Positions 1 through 7,193 of a stretch of 7,457 nucleotides of DNA are shown one piece after another. The notes beneath the pieces were generated by a model. The model had not been told where the DNA came from. It searched no databases and worked only from the letters and a program-made list of their open reading frames with translations. Origin of the DNA: Chitinophagaceae bacterium (GTDB lineage: Bacteria; Bacteroidota; Bacteroidia; Chitinophagales; Chitinophagaceae); contig JAHEZA010000103.1 in NCBI GenBank assembly GCA_023251335.1, positions 1 to 7,457 of the forward strand, written 5' to 3'. The translations under genes were made by a program, and so were the position numbers. The first letter of the stretch is position 1. Each line of letters starts with the position of its first letter.

Positions 1-2009
1 TTTTAGCTTATGAAGTTAAAAATAGTTTTGTCAGAGACAGGTTATATGGTAATATAAAAGCGGATTGGCAAATTACTCCGGAGTTTAGTATGATGTTTAG
101 GTATGGGTTGGACACTTACAATGAACAAAGAGAATTTAAAATACCGACCAGCTATACCGAAGAGCCCCGCGGTGCTTACGGATTGATCAATCTTAAAGCC
201 TTTGAAAGCAACGCTGAATTTCTGGGCACGTATAAAAAGGAACTAAATAATTTTAGTTTGTCAGTTTCAGCAGGCGGTAACATGCGCTATCAAAAGGGCA
301 GCACTATCAAAGATGCTACAAAAAGCGGAACGGGGTTAATTGTGCCTAACGTATATACGATCCAAAACATTTTACCTTCTTCTCTTGACTATAGCAGCTA
401 TTCTTTTCAAAAGGGCACGAACAGCCTTTATGGGATGGCATCAGTAGGATATAAAGACGAGGTGTATGTAGATGTTTCAGGGCGTAATGATTGGTCCAGC
501 ACGCTTCCCAATATAGAACCTTATTTTTATCCTTCTGCATCAGTAAGCATTCTATTGAATAAAATTGCTCGTATTACTTCGTCCAATATTAATCTTATTA
601 AATTAAGAGGTGGCGTGGCCGAAGTAGGTAATGATGCTTCGCCGTATCAGTTGCTGAGCGTCTTATCTAATGCCGGTACCTGGGGAGATATACCGAGATT
701 ATCAACATCAGGTACATTATTAAACCCGGAGTTGAAGCCAGAGATAGCAACTTCCTACGAAGCTGGCTTGGATGTTACTTTGTTTAAAAACCGGCTCAAT
801 TTTTCCGCAACTTATTATATGTTGGAAAACAAAAACCAAATATTCAACACCCAACTTCCTCCTTCATCAGGATACAGTTCCAAAAACATCAATGCAGGCC
901 TTGTGAGAAGCAATGGGATAGAATTAACTGTCGGCGGAACCCCTGTTCAAACTAAAAATTTCAGATGGGACCTCTCTGCTAATCTGACGAAAAACCAGAC
1001 CAAGATAGTACAGTTGGCAGAAGAAATGCCCTATTTTACTTTTTGGGAAGATGCCAAAGGCGGAGCCTGGACTTATGTAGGCGAGGAAGCAGGAGATATA
1101 TACGGGCCGCAAGTCAGGACCGTAACAGATAAATCATCACCGTATTACGGATATCCATTGCTTGAATTTTCTGATGGAGGAGCAAAGTGGTCGAGCATAG
1201 ACGCACATAACACGAGAAATAAAGTCGGCAATTTTAATCCCAAATTCATGATGGGCTTACAGACATCGTTGAGTTGGAAAAACTGGAGTCTTAACATGAG
1301 TTTCGATTGGAGAAACGGAGGCCAGTTTGTATCACAGACGTATCGCTATGGAATGGAAGATGGCCGGGCGTCTCTTCAGCTCGATCAATTTTTTAATGCA
1401 GGCAGCATGAGTGGAAAAGAGCTTCGCGATTATTTAGTAGCTCATGAAGATGAGCTGATAAAAATTCATGGCAACCAATTTCCAAGGGTAGGATGGCCAA
1501 CTCCTGAACATACCAGCTTTCCTTTTGAATATAGCGGAATCAAGCTTCCTTATGGCGGATTGATCATACCCGGCGTATATGCTTCCGGATATGATGCAAA
1601 TGGAAATCCTACCGGCTATATCGAAAACTTGGGAGAAAATGTACTGGGCGCAGATCCTTCAAATCCAAATGCTACGTTGCCGGTGCCGTATGCAGCATCC
1701 AATCCATGGGACTTTACAGAATCTGAATTATTCTCAGCGTCTTATTTAAAGCTTCGCGAAGTATCCCTTTCGTTTGGGCTACCATTAGGTTTGACAAATC
1801 GTTTAAAAATACATGACGCGACAGTTTCTGTGTATAGTCGCAATATAGTTATATGGACCGCCGCCAAGATTGGAATAGATCCTGAAAATGCTTACCAACC
1901 CAGTTCGGATGTGCAAGGTGGAGGAATACAATTTAAACAAGGAATAGAAAGATATAACGTTACGCCCTGGTCGATTCCCATGGGTATCAGGTTAAATGTA
2001 ACTTTTTAA
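1..2009 (+). CDS. SusC/RagA-family TonB-linked outer-membrane transporter, C-terminal part (5' end outside window)
   Basis: This is the beta-barrel part of a SusC-type TonB-dependent transporter, which imports a bulky ligand across the outer membrane with a SusD lid. The frame is open from base 3, giving 668 residues, so the ATG at 90 is internal: residues before it (LAYEVKNSFVRDR and on) already read as barrel sequence. Family hallmarks are DVSGRNDWSSTLP (about nt 471-509), LRGGVAEVGNDASPYQLL (about 603-656), the NPELKPE segment followed by an EAGLDVTLF strand (about 724-785), and the aromatic C-terminal strand ending IRLNVTF typical of outer-membrane barrels. Complete SusC proteins are usually about 1000-1100 residues, so the signal peptide, carboxypeptidase-like domain, TonB box and plug lie upstream of the window. 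It ends 17 bp before the SusD gene, the standard susC-susD order. The substrate cannot be read from the sequence. No frameshift or internal stop is seen. Confidence 0.96.
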   Translation, partial: LAYEVKNSFVRDRLYGNIKADWQITPEFSMMFRYGLDTYNEQREFKIPTSYTEEPRGAYGLINLKAFESNAEFLGTYKKELNNFSLSVSAGGNMRYQKGSTIKDATKSGTGLIVPNVYTIQNILPSSLDYSSYSFQKGTNSLYGMASVGYKDEVYVDVSGRNDWSSTLPNIEPYFYPSASVSILLNKIARITSSNINLIKLRGGVAEVGNDASPYQLLSVLSNAGTWGDIPRLSTSGTLLNPELKPEIATSYEAGLDVTLFKNRLNFSATYYMLENKNQIFNTQLPPSSGYSSKNINAGLVRSNGIELTVGGTPVQTKNFRWDLSANLTKNQTKIVQLAEEMPYFTFWEDAKGGAWTYVGEEAGDIYGPQVRTVTDKSSPYYGYPLLEFSDGGAKWSSIDAHNTRNKVGNFNPKFMMGLQTSLSWKNWSLNMSFDWRNGGQFVSQTYRYGMEDGRASLQLDQFFNAGSMSGKELRDYLVAHEDELIKIHGNQFPRVGWPTPEHTSFPFEYSGIKLPYGGLIIPGVYASGYDANGNPTGYIENLGENVLGADPSNPNATLPVPYAASNPWDFTESELFSASYLKLREVSLSFGLPLGLTNRLKIHDATVSVYSRNIVIWTAAKIGIDPENAYQPSSDVQGGGIQFKQGIERYNVTPWSIPMGIRLNVTF

Positions 2010-2026
2010 AATTAACAGAAAAAATT

Positions 2027-3730
2027 ATGATCATGAAATCAATTTATAAATTTCACGCCGTCTTATTCATCTTTCTATGTGGGTTTTCATTTTCCTGCGT
2101 TAAGCATTTAGAAACCTTAAATGAAAACCCGAATGGAGCCGATCCTGCGACTACTAATCCGAATCTTGTATTGTCCACAGTGCTTTCCGAAACAGGAAGA
2201 ACTTTTGTAGATCTCGGAGCAGGAGATATTGCCGGAGTAATGCAATATACCCAAAAAGATGGGTGGGGTTCTGCGCATAATAATTACGATTGGGGAGGTG
2301 ATAATCCCTGGGGCAGTTATTACGATATTTTAAGAAATAATCAGTTCGTTTATAATAAAGCAGTAGCGTCAAACGATGAATTTCTACAAGGAATAACACT
2401 AGTAATGCGTTCAATGGTGTTTGGACTCTTAACTGATTTATACGGCGATGTACCTTACACGTCTGCCTTGCAAGGAGATGAAGGCGGTAAAGACAAAACG
2501 TTCCCGACTTATGATGACCAGAAATCAATCTATGAAGGAATCCTGTCTGACCTAAAAACCGCAAACACACTCCTGTCTAAAAAGAAAACTGAATATTCAA
2601 ATAATCCGGGAAGTGTGGATTTGTATTACAATGGTGATCCGGCTAAATGGAGGAAACTTGCCAATTCTTTAGCGCTCAGATATTATATGAGGATCTCAGA
2701 AAAGTTACCGGATGAGGCCAAAGCCGGAATAGAAATGATCGTGAATAATCCAAATGATTATCCAATCATCACGATTGCTTCCGATGATGCAACCATGGCT
2801 TTTCCAGGCAATAGCGGCAGTGATTCATGGCCAAATAATGTTACTTATGATTCTGATAGTAGTAATTACCGGAGAATAAAAATGTGTAACACGTTTGTAA
2901 CTGCTTTGCAGGCTTTGCAGGATCCCCGCTTAGGTATATTTGCCGGCAAAGTCCAGGTATTTTTATTTGTAGATGACAACCTCCCGGCGGGAACTGATTA
3001 TATCACAGACACGGTAGTGAATGGAGAAAATAAAAAAGTGCGTTACCTGTCACCAGATATTCTTTCCAGCAGGGCATTGACACTTGATGATATTAACCAG
3101 GACCAGGATTACGTTGGCCTTCCAGTGGCGCTTACAGGCCCACAGGCCTATAACTTAAGCCCCGACTTAAACCAGGCCTCCCGCAATCCTCATGTGTCAT
3201 GGTTAAATGACATCTACCAAAGTCCAAAAGGCCCGCTTTTAAAAGTTCACCTTATGTCGGCGTCAGAAGTGCACTTCATCATTGCAGAGGCAAAGGCGGT
3301 CAAAGGCTGGACATCTGCTGATGCCGGACAGGAATATTATGCCGCCATTAAAACTTCGTTTGACACCTGGGGATTAGGCGGCTCTTATTCAAACTATATT
3401 GCTCAGCCGGATGTTGTTTTTGATAATACTCAAAAACAAATCATGCAGCAAAAATGGATAGCTAACTGGACCAACGCAACAGAATCATGGTTTGATTTTA
3501 GAAGAACGGGCCTTCCGGAATTACATGGTGTGCAAGGCCTTACCATCGCTCCTGAATTACCTGTAAGATTTTATTATCCAAAAGCCGAACAAAACCTTAA
3601 CAGTGCCAATGAACAGGCAGCAGCCAGTAAATTGGAAGTAACACCTTACTCTGGTTTTGGTGCAGATGGCAATCAAAACAGCGCCTGGTCTAAAATGTGG
3701 CTATTGCAGGGAACCGGAAAACCCTGGTAA
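2027..3730 (+). CDS. SusD/RagB-family outer-membrane lipoprotein, ligand-binding partner of the upstream SusC
   Basis: A 567-residue surface lipoprotein that would bind the nutrient and close over the SusC barrel. The N-terminus has a hydrophobic stretch (about residues 9-22) ending in FSFSC, with Cys24 the likely lipidated residue. Recognisable SusD-like segments follow: NENPNGADPATTNPN (32-46), YYDILRNNQF (98-107), LLTDLYGDVPYTSAL (134-148), YNGDPAKWRKLANSLALRYY (201-220, TPR-like helical core), SEVHFIIAEAKA (413-424) and the C-terminal ESWFDFRRTGLPEL (486-499). The last segment and overall pattern fit the SusD-like_2/RagB branch rather than classic starch SusD. Length is normal for the family. 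Two starts are possible: ATG at 2027 and ATG at 2033, two codons later, which begins MKSIYKF and makes an equally good signal peptide. It is probably co-transcribed with susC and followed after 47 bp by the ceramidase-like gene. The ligand is unknown. Confidence 0.95.
   Translation: MIMKSIYKFHAVLFIFLCGFSFSCVKHLETLNENPNGADPATTNPNLVLSTVLSETGRTFVDLGAGDIAGVMQYTQKDGWGSAHNNYDWGGDNPWGSYYDILRNNQFVYNKAVASNDEFLQGITLVMRSMVFGLLTDLYGDVPYTSALQGDEGGKDKTFPTYDDQKSIYEGILSDLKTANTLLSKKKTEYSNNPGSVDLYYNGDPAKWRKLANSLALRYYMRISEKLPDEAKAGIEMIVNNPNDYPIITIASDDATMAFPGNSGSDSWPNNVTYDSDSSNYRRIKMCNTFVTALQALQDPRLGIFAGKVQVFLFVDDNLPAGTDYITDTVVNGENKKVRYLSPDILSSRALTLDDINQDQDYVGLPVALTGPQAYNLSPDLNQASRNPHVSWLNDIYQSPKGPLLKVHLMSASEVHFIIAEAKAVKGWTSADAGQEYYAAIKTSFDTWGLGGSYSNYIAQPDVVFDNTQKQIMQQKWIANWTNATESWFDFRRTGLPELHGVQGLTIAPELPVRFYYPKAEQNLNSANEQAAASKLEVTPYSGFGADGNQNSAWSKMWLLQGTGKPW
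2903..2920 (+). repeat. Two tandem copies of a 9-bp unit inside the SusD gene
   Basis: The unit gctttgcag occurs twice back to back and encodes Ala-Leu-Gln twice (about residues 293-298) in a predicted helix. It keeps frame. It may be a small slippage duplication or chance. Confidence 0.6.
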
Positions 3731-3777
3731 AATCATCCATAAAAATCGTAAATCAATTTAAAACCCAATAATTATAA

Positions 3778-5151
3778 ATGAAGACCAAAGTAGCTTGTAA
3801 ACAAAACGATTCGTACCCAAAACAATTAAAAACTTATACAAAAAAAACCTTAAGAAATCAACCCGGCATACATGGAACTATAAAAAAGATTCTTGTTGTT
3901 TGCATCATTCCGCTTTTATTCTTCGCTGTTAGTACACAGGCGCAGACTTTTAAAGCAGGCGTTGCAGTTCGGGTGATAACACCAGATCCTCTTTTGCCTG
4001 TCTCCGGAGGAGTTGGGATACCTAAACCCTCCCACATTCTAAAAGGAAATCTCTACGCCAGGGCGATTGTTTTGGAAAAAGGTAGTACGAGGATTGCAAT
4101 TGTAAGTATAGATAATCTTGGTTGGCCGGCCGTGTTGGGCGACAAATCAAGAGCTTTAATAAAAGGAATACCACCTGAAAATATCCTGATAGGGGCTACT
4201 CATACGCACAGCGCTCCGGACGCTTATGGGTTCCCGGATGAAACCGGGAAATCATCAGTTGATTTGAAATATCTTGACTGGTGTGTTCACCAAATAGCAG
4301 ATGCTGTAAATGAAGCGGTGAAGAACCTGGAACCCGCATCATTGAAAACGGCTTTTGGAGAGACGAAAGGAAAGATTTCTTACAATTATTATGCTCCTGA
4401 TCTTTATGATCCCAGATGCAGCGTGCTCCAGGTACTTGCAACCTCCGGTAAAAATATAGACAAGCCCATCGCTACTTTAATAAACTACGCCATCCATCCT
4501 GAAATTATTGGTTCATCAAGAGACATCTTAAGCCCCGATTTATGCGGCCCGTTGTACGACAGAATTGCAGAAAAAGGAGGCGGCACTGCGATTTTTATGA
4601 ATAGCGCACAGGGAGGTATGGTTACCGCAGACAACCGATTGCCTGGTGGAGGTGAAGCTAATGACTGGAATGAATGTATCAGGATTGGTAATCTCCTGGC
4701 TGATGAAGCATTAAGAATAGTTTCGGATGCGTCTGTACAGGTCAATCCGGATATTTACTGCGCCAGCCGCAATATCATGTTTCCACTAGAGAATGCAGAG
4801 ATGAAATTTATCTTCGAACATTCCCCGTTACAATTTAAGTCTAAAAGTATTGACTCAGTTGCCACGCGGCTCAATCTTCTGAATATTGGTACGGCGCAGG
4901 TTCTTACCATTCCGGGTGAAGCATTGCCCAATATTGGTTACTATGTGAAACGCAACATGAATACCAAACAACCATTTTTATTCGGACTTACCAATGATGC
5001 CTTCGGATATATCCTGGACAAAGTTGACTTTAATAGCTTTAAAAGATACGGGTACATTTGCCGCACGAGTTTGGGCCCTATGACAGGTGATATCTACATC
5101 AACGAGGTATTAGCATGGTTAAAGACTGCTCCTTCACCGCAAAACAAATAG
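3778..5151 (+). CDS. Secreted neutral/alkaline non-lysosomal ceramidase-like hydrolase (short form, atypical nucleophile loop)
   Basis: A 457-residue exported protein of the neutral ceramidase superfamily, zinc enzymes that cleave amide bonds in N-acyl sphingoids. A 34-residue basic/polar N-terminus precedes the hydrophobic signal core (about 38-51), with likely cleavage near TQA|Q at 55-56. No other in-frame ATG explains a shorter start. The mature part opens with VAVRVITPD (62-70), the family's first strand. Likely metal-site motifs follow: THTHSAP (141-147), INYAIHPE with His240, IPGEALP with Glu381, and TNDAFGYI with Tyr411. In known ceramidases the nucleophilic Ser sits in a G-[DN]-x-S-P-N loop. 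Here the matching loop is NSAQGGMVTADN (275-286), where Val or Thr falls at that position. The C-terminal Ig-like domain of true ceramidases (about 650-750 residues in total) is absent. It follows susD by 47 bp with no terminator. The superfamily assignment is firm; activity on ceramide is not. Confidence 0.88.
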   Translation: MKTKVACKQNDSYPKQLKTYTKKTLRNQPGIHGTIKKILVVCIIPLLFFAVSTQAQTFKAGVAVRVITPDPLLPVSGGVGIPKPSHILKGNLYARAIVLEKGSTRIAIVSIDNLGWPAVLGDKSRALIKGIPPENILIGATHTHSAPDAYGFPDETGKSSVDLKYLDWCVHQIADAVNEAVKNLEPASLKTAFGETKGKISYNYYAPDLYDPRCSVLQVLATSGKNIDKPIATLINYAIHPEIIGSSRDILSPDLCGPLYDRIAEKGGGTAIFMNSAQGGMVTADNRLPGGGEANDWNECIRIGNLLADEALRIVSDASVQVNPDIYCASRNIMFPLENAEMKFIFEHSPLQFKSKSIDSVATRLNLLNIGTAQVLTIPGEALPNIGYYVKRNMNTKQPFLFGLTNDAFGYILDKVDFNSFKRYGYICRTSLGPMTGDIYINEVLAWLKTAPSPQNK

Positions 5152-5277
5152 AATTTCTAATTGTTGATTACTAAACGGAGTAAAGAATTCCTAAATGAAT
5201 CTCACAAAATAAAATAAGAAACATTACACGGCAATGATAACAGGCAATTAAAAAGAGGTATAAAATAAAGATGCCGT

Positions 5278-5285
5278 TACATTTG
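5278..5285 (+). promoter_or_regulatory. Candidate Bacteroidota -7 element upstream of the PqaA-like gene
   Basis: TACATTTG matches the Bacteroidota -7 consensus TAnnTTTG exactly and lies 33 bp before the next ATG. That would put transcription start within about 30 nt of the start codon. No TTG-type -33 element is visible at the expected distance, so this is a weak candidate. It would let the last gene be transcribed separately from the SusCD genes. The rest of the 167-bp gap shows no convincing terminator or gene. Confidence 0.3.
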
Positions 5286-5318
5286 CTCCATTTGTCCATT
5301 TAAAACAAAACAATTCAA

Positions 5319-6707
5319 ATGAAAAAATTATTATCATCCTTTTCGCTCGTTTTTTTTACGCAAATTTTTTTCGTTTATACTATTTCGGCACAGGATGCGG
5401 CAACTTCGGTTAGCGCAAAGCAGCATCTTGTATCCGCTCCTGCCACAGCCTTGCAGGATTACCTGCATAACACCGACGCCTCTTATCAATGGGAAATAAA
5501 AGACTCATTTGAAATAAATGGAGTAAAAGGATACGACCTGTTATTAACTTCTCAAAAATGGAAGCAATACACATGGCGTCACCAGTTAACCATATTATCT
5601 CCTAAAGAAAATAATTATGATGGAGCGTTATTATTTATTACAGGCGGAGCAGATAAAAATGAACAACCTAACTGGAAAAAAAGCGATGATAAACTTACTA
5701 AGATGTTCGTGTCAGTGGCTGAAAAAAACAAAGCGATAGTAGCCATTATACGGCAGGTGCCCAACCAGCCTTTATATGACAGCTTAACGGAAGACGCATT
5801 GATCTCATATACATTACATCGTTTTAAAGGCGATAACGATTATACATGGCCGTTACTGTTTCCTATGGTTAAGAGCGCAGTGCGGGCAATGGATGCCGTA
5901 CAGGAGTTTTCAAACAAAAATCTTCAACATCCGGTCACCAGGTTTGTAATATCAGGCGCTTCCAAACGCGGCTGGACCACATGGCTTACCGGCGCAAATG
6001 ACCCACGGGTGCAGGCAATCGGGCCTATGGTGATTGATATTTTGAATATGCCGGTAAATCTTAAACACCAACTTGATGCCTATGGAGAATATAGTGTGGA
6101 GATTGAAGATTATGTAAAGTTAGGTATCGTACAGGGAATGGGCACAGAAAATGGCAATGCTTTGGTTACCATGATTGATCCCTATTCATACAGGGATAAG
6201 TTGACAATGCCAAAGATGTTGTTTATGGGCACTAACGATCCGTATTGGGTAATTGACAACGTAAAAAATTACCTAAAAAATATACCGGGGGATAATTTGA
6301 TACATTATGTGCCCAATGCGGGGCATGACCTGGGTGACGGGACCTCTGCTTTCGCGGCATTGAGTGCATTTTTTGGAATTTCAATGAGCCACGAAGATTA
6401 TCCACTTTGTAAATGGAAAACTTCTGAAAGCAAAAAGGGCGTAAAAATAACTGCTGATGCTTCAAAGGATATTTTACTGGGCGCTACTTTATGGTTCGCT
6501 GATTCGGAAGATAAGGATTTCCGAAATGAACTATGGCAGAGTAAAGACCTGGGCATCAGCCACAAAGCAGAGATAAAGACAACAGAGAAATTTCCTGCAA
6601 AAGGTTACCGGGCTTTTTATCTTGACCTCAAATACAAGGATGCAAATGGCGGTGACTACACAGTAAGTACACGCGCTTTTATGGTTGATAGTAATAAAAT
6701 TTTATAA
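5319..6707 (+). CDS. Secreted PhoPQ-activated pathogenicity-related (PqaA-like) alpha/beta hydrolase
   Basis: A 462-residue protein of the PhoPQ_related family (PqaA in Salmonella; AprA in Dictyostelium is a distant relative). A typical signal peptide spans residues 1-24 or 25 (MKKLL start, hydrophobic core, ISAQ end), so it acts in the periplasm or outside. The family core is clear: TWRHQLTILSP (85-95), LLFITGG (104-110), an SGASKRGWTTW nucleophile elbow (212-222) with Ser215 as probable nucleophile, GPMVIDILN (236-244), MLFMGTNDPYW (300-310) with Asp307 as likely acid, and VPNAGHDLGDG (331-341) with His336 as likely base. The C-terminal part (about 365-462) is a predicted beta-rich appendage, also seen in the family. 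Length is normal and all three catalytic candidates are present. The enzyme's natural substrate is not established for the family. The start is preceded by an A-rich leader without a Shine-Dalgarno sequence, as usual in this phylum. The gene is in line with the SusCD operon. Confidence 0.9.
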   Translation: MKKLLSSFSLVFFTQIFFVYTISAQDAATSVSAKQHLVSAPATALQDYLHNTDASYQWEIKDSFEINGVKGYDLLLTSQKWKQYTWRHQLTILSPKENNYDGALLFITGGADKNEQPNWKKSDDKLTKMFVSVAEKNKAIVAIIRQVPNQPLYDSLTEDALISYTLHRFKGDNDYTWPLLFPMVKSAVRAMDAVQEFSNKNLQHPVTRFVISGASKRGWTTWLTGANDPRVQAIGPMVIDILNMPVNLKHQLDAYGEYSVEIEDYVKLGIVQGMGTENGNALVTMIDPYSYRDKLTMPKMLFMGTNDPYWVIDNVKNYLKNIPGDNLIHYVPNAGHDLGDGTSAFAALSAFFGISMSHEDYPLCKWKTSESKKGVKITADASKDILLGATLWFADSEDKDFRNELWQSKDLGISHKAEIKTTEKFPAKGYRAFYLDLKYKDANGGDYTVSTRAFMVDSNKIL

Positions 6708-6709
6708 GT

Positions 6710-6745
6710 TTTCGGAGTAGTAATCCGGAATATTTATTCGTTTAC
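6710..6745 (+). terminator. Short hairpin with T-rich tail right after the PqaA-like stop codon
   Basis: TTTCGGA (6710-6716) pairs with TCCGGAA (6724-6730), including one U-G pair, around a 7-nt loop. It is followed at once by the T-rich tatttattcgtttac. It starts three bases after the stop codon. The stem is weak on its own; it may act together with the stronger hairpin just downstream. Its tail is identical to the tail after the hairpin on the opposite strand near 7197-7242. Confidence 0.4.
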
Positions 6746-6748
6746 CGT
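6722..6748 (+). repeat. Intergenic repeat copy A
   Basis: One of four degenerate 27-nt copies, with core tatttattcgtttac at 6731-6745. By manual alignment it matches copy B at 20, copy C at 21 and copy D at 21 of 27 positions. In this frame it reads NPEYLFVYR. It overlaps the hairpin at the end of the PqaA-like gene. Confidence 0.6.
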
Positions 6749-6790
6749 GCCCGGCAGGAAAAGGAATTTTTCTTGCCGGGCATTTTATTT
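6748..6790 (+). terminator. Strong intrinsic terminator of the SusCD/hydrolase operon
   Basis: Arms 6748-6762 (TGCCCGGCAGGAAAA) and 6768-6782 (TTTTCTTGCCGGGCA) form a 15-bp stem with one G-U pair and a 5-nt loop, followed by ttttattt. The GC-rich base and U-rich tail fit Rho-independent termination, and its place 40 bp past the PqaA-like stop fits the operon end. The A-rich left arm could also help stop transcripts from the convergent gene. Confidence 0.85.
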
Positions 6791-6878
6791 CAAAAAAATT
6801 TAGTTCAGGCGTTTTACTACAAGACTGGTTATTTGTCTTATGCTTCTTTCGATGAATCTACACATTTTCAAAAATAGA

Positions 6879-6905
6879 AATTCCGAATATTTGTTTGCTT
6901 ACTAT
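6879..6905 (+). repeat. Intergenic repeat copy B
   Basis: Second copy of the 27-nt repeat, with core tatttgtttgcttac, starting 157 bp after copy A. It matches copy C at 22 of 27 positions and shares an exact 14-mer (atatttgtttgctt) with it. In this frame it reads NSEYLFAYY. A 5-bp inverted pair TCCGA/TCGGA (6882-6886 and 6948-6952) brackets its downstream flank. Confidence 0.6.
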
Positions 6906-7046
6906 AGCTGGCAGATGATCCCATTTATTGCAGCGCTCTTTACTTTATCGGACAGAAGAAATGCTTTTTTCATTTAGTTTTTTCTGTTAAACAAGAGGCT
7001 TGTTAGTACATTTTGTTCTCTGACATAAAAGTTTTTTAAAAATGAG

Positions 7047-7073
7047 AATCCGGCATATTTGTTTGCTTGCTGT
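7047..7073 (+). repeat. Intergenic repeat copy C
   Basis: Third copy of the 27-nt repeat, 168 bp after copy B. It reads NPAYLFACC. Likeness to copy B extends upstream: read in the repeat frame, both are preceded by Phe-Lys-Asn (FKNRN before B, FKNEN before C). The copy begins within the left arm of a 53-bp inverted structure. Confidence 0.6.
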
Positions 7074-7101
7074 GTCAAAAGAAAAATCTTTTATTGCCGG
7101 A
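7049..7101. repeat. Nested inverted repeat around copy C
   Basis: TCCGGCA (7049-7055) is the perfect inverse of TGCCGGA (7095-7101). Inside lies a second perfect hairpin, AAAAGA (7077-7082), loop AAAA, TCTTTT (7087-7092). It lacks a T-run after the outer arm, so it does not look like a plain terminator. It resembles the folded shape of small dispersed intergenic repeats. Confidence 0.45.
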
Positions 7102-7193
7102 AATTTTAGAATACTTACAAAAGCATTTTATTTTTTTCGGTCAATATTTTCGGTCAGGTAATAAAATTGTTTAGTGGCTTTTCCTATGTCACA

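Noticed and set aside
90..92. ATG as the start of the SusC gene
   Set aside because: The frame is open from base 3 and the upstream residues read as SusC barrel sequence; a start here would remove the plug and signal peptide.
2154..2570. 138-codon open frame on the minus strand
   Set aside because: It lies wholly inside the SusD gene, has no recognisable domain, and the plus frame there carries clear family motifs.
4196..4745. Two minus-strand open frames (4196-4441 and 4485-4745)
   Set aside because: Both are antisense to the conserved metal-site region of the ceramidase-like gene and show no protein-like motif.
5151..5190. Imperfect inverted pair gaatttct / agaattc as a terminator after the ceramidase-like gene
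   Set aside because: The stem is short, has a bulge, a loop of about 25 nt and no T-run.
5229..5277. ACGGCA / TGCCGT inverted pair as an operator before the PqaA-like gene
   Set aside because: Only 6 bp with a spacing of more than 30 bp; likely by chance.
6722..7073. Copies A-C as a CRISPR array
   Set aside because: The copies are degenerate, about 160 bp apart and partly inverted (copy D); spacers of that size and cas genes are not seen.
7134..7156. 10-bp direct repeat ttttcggtca, period 13
   Set aside because: Two copies in a low-complexity T-rich stretch; no link to a gene or promoter can be supported.
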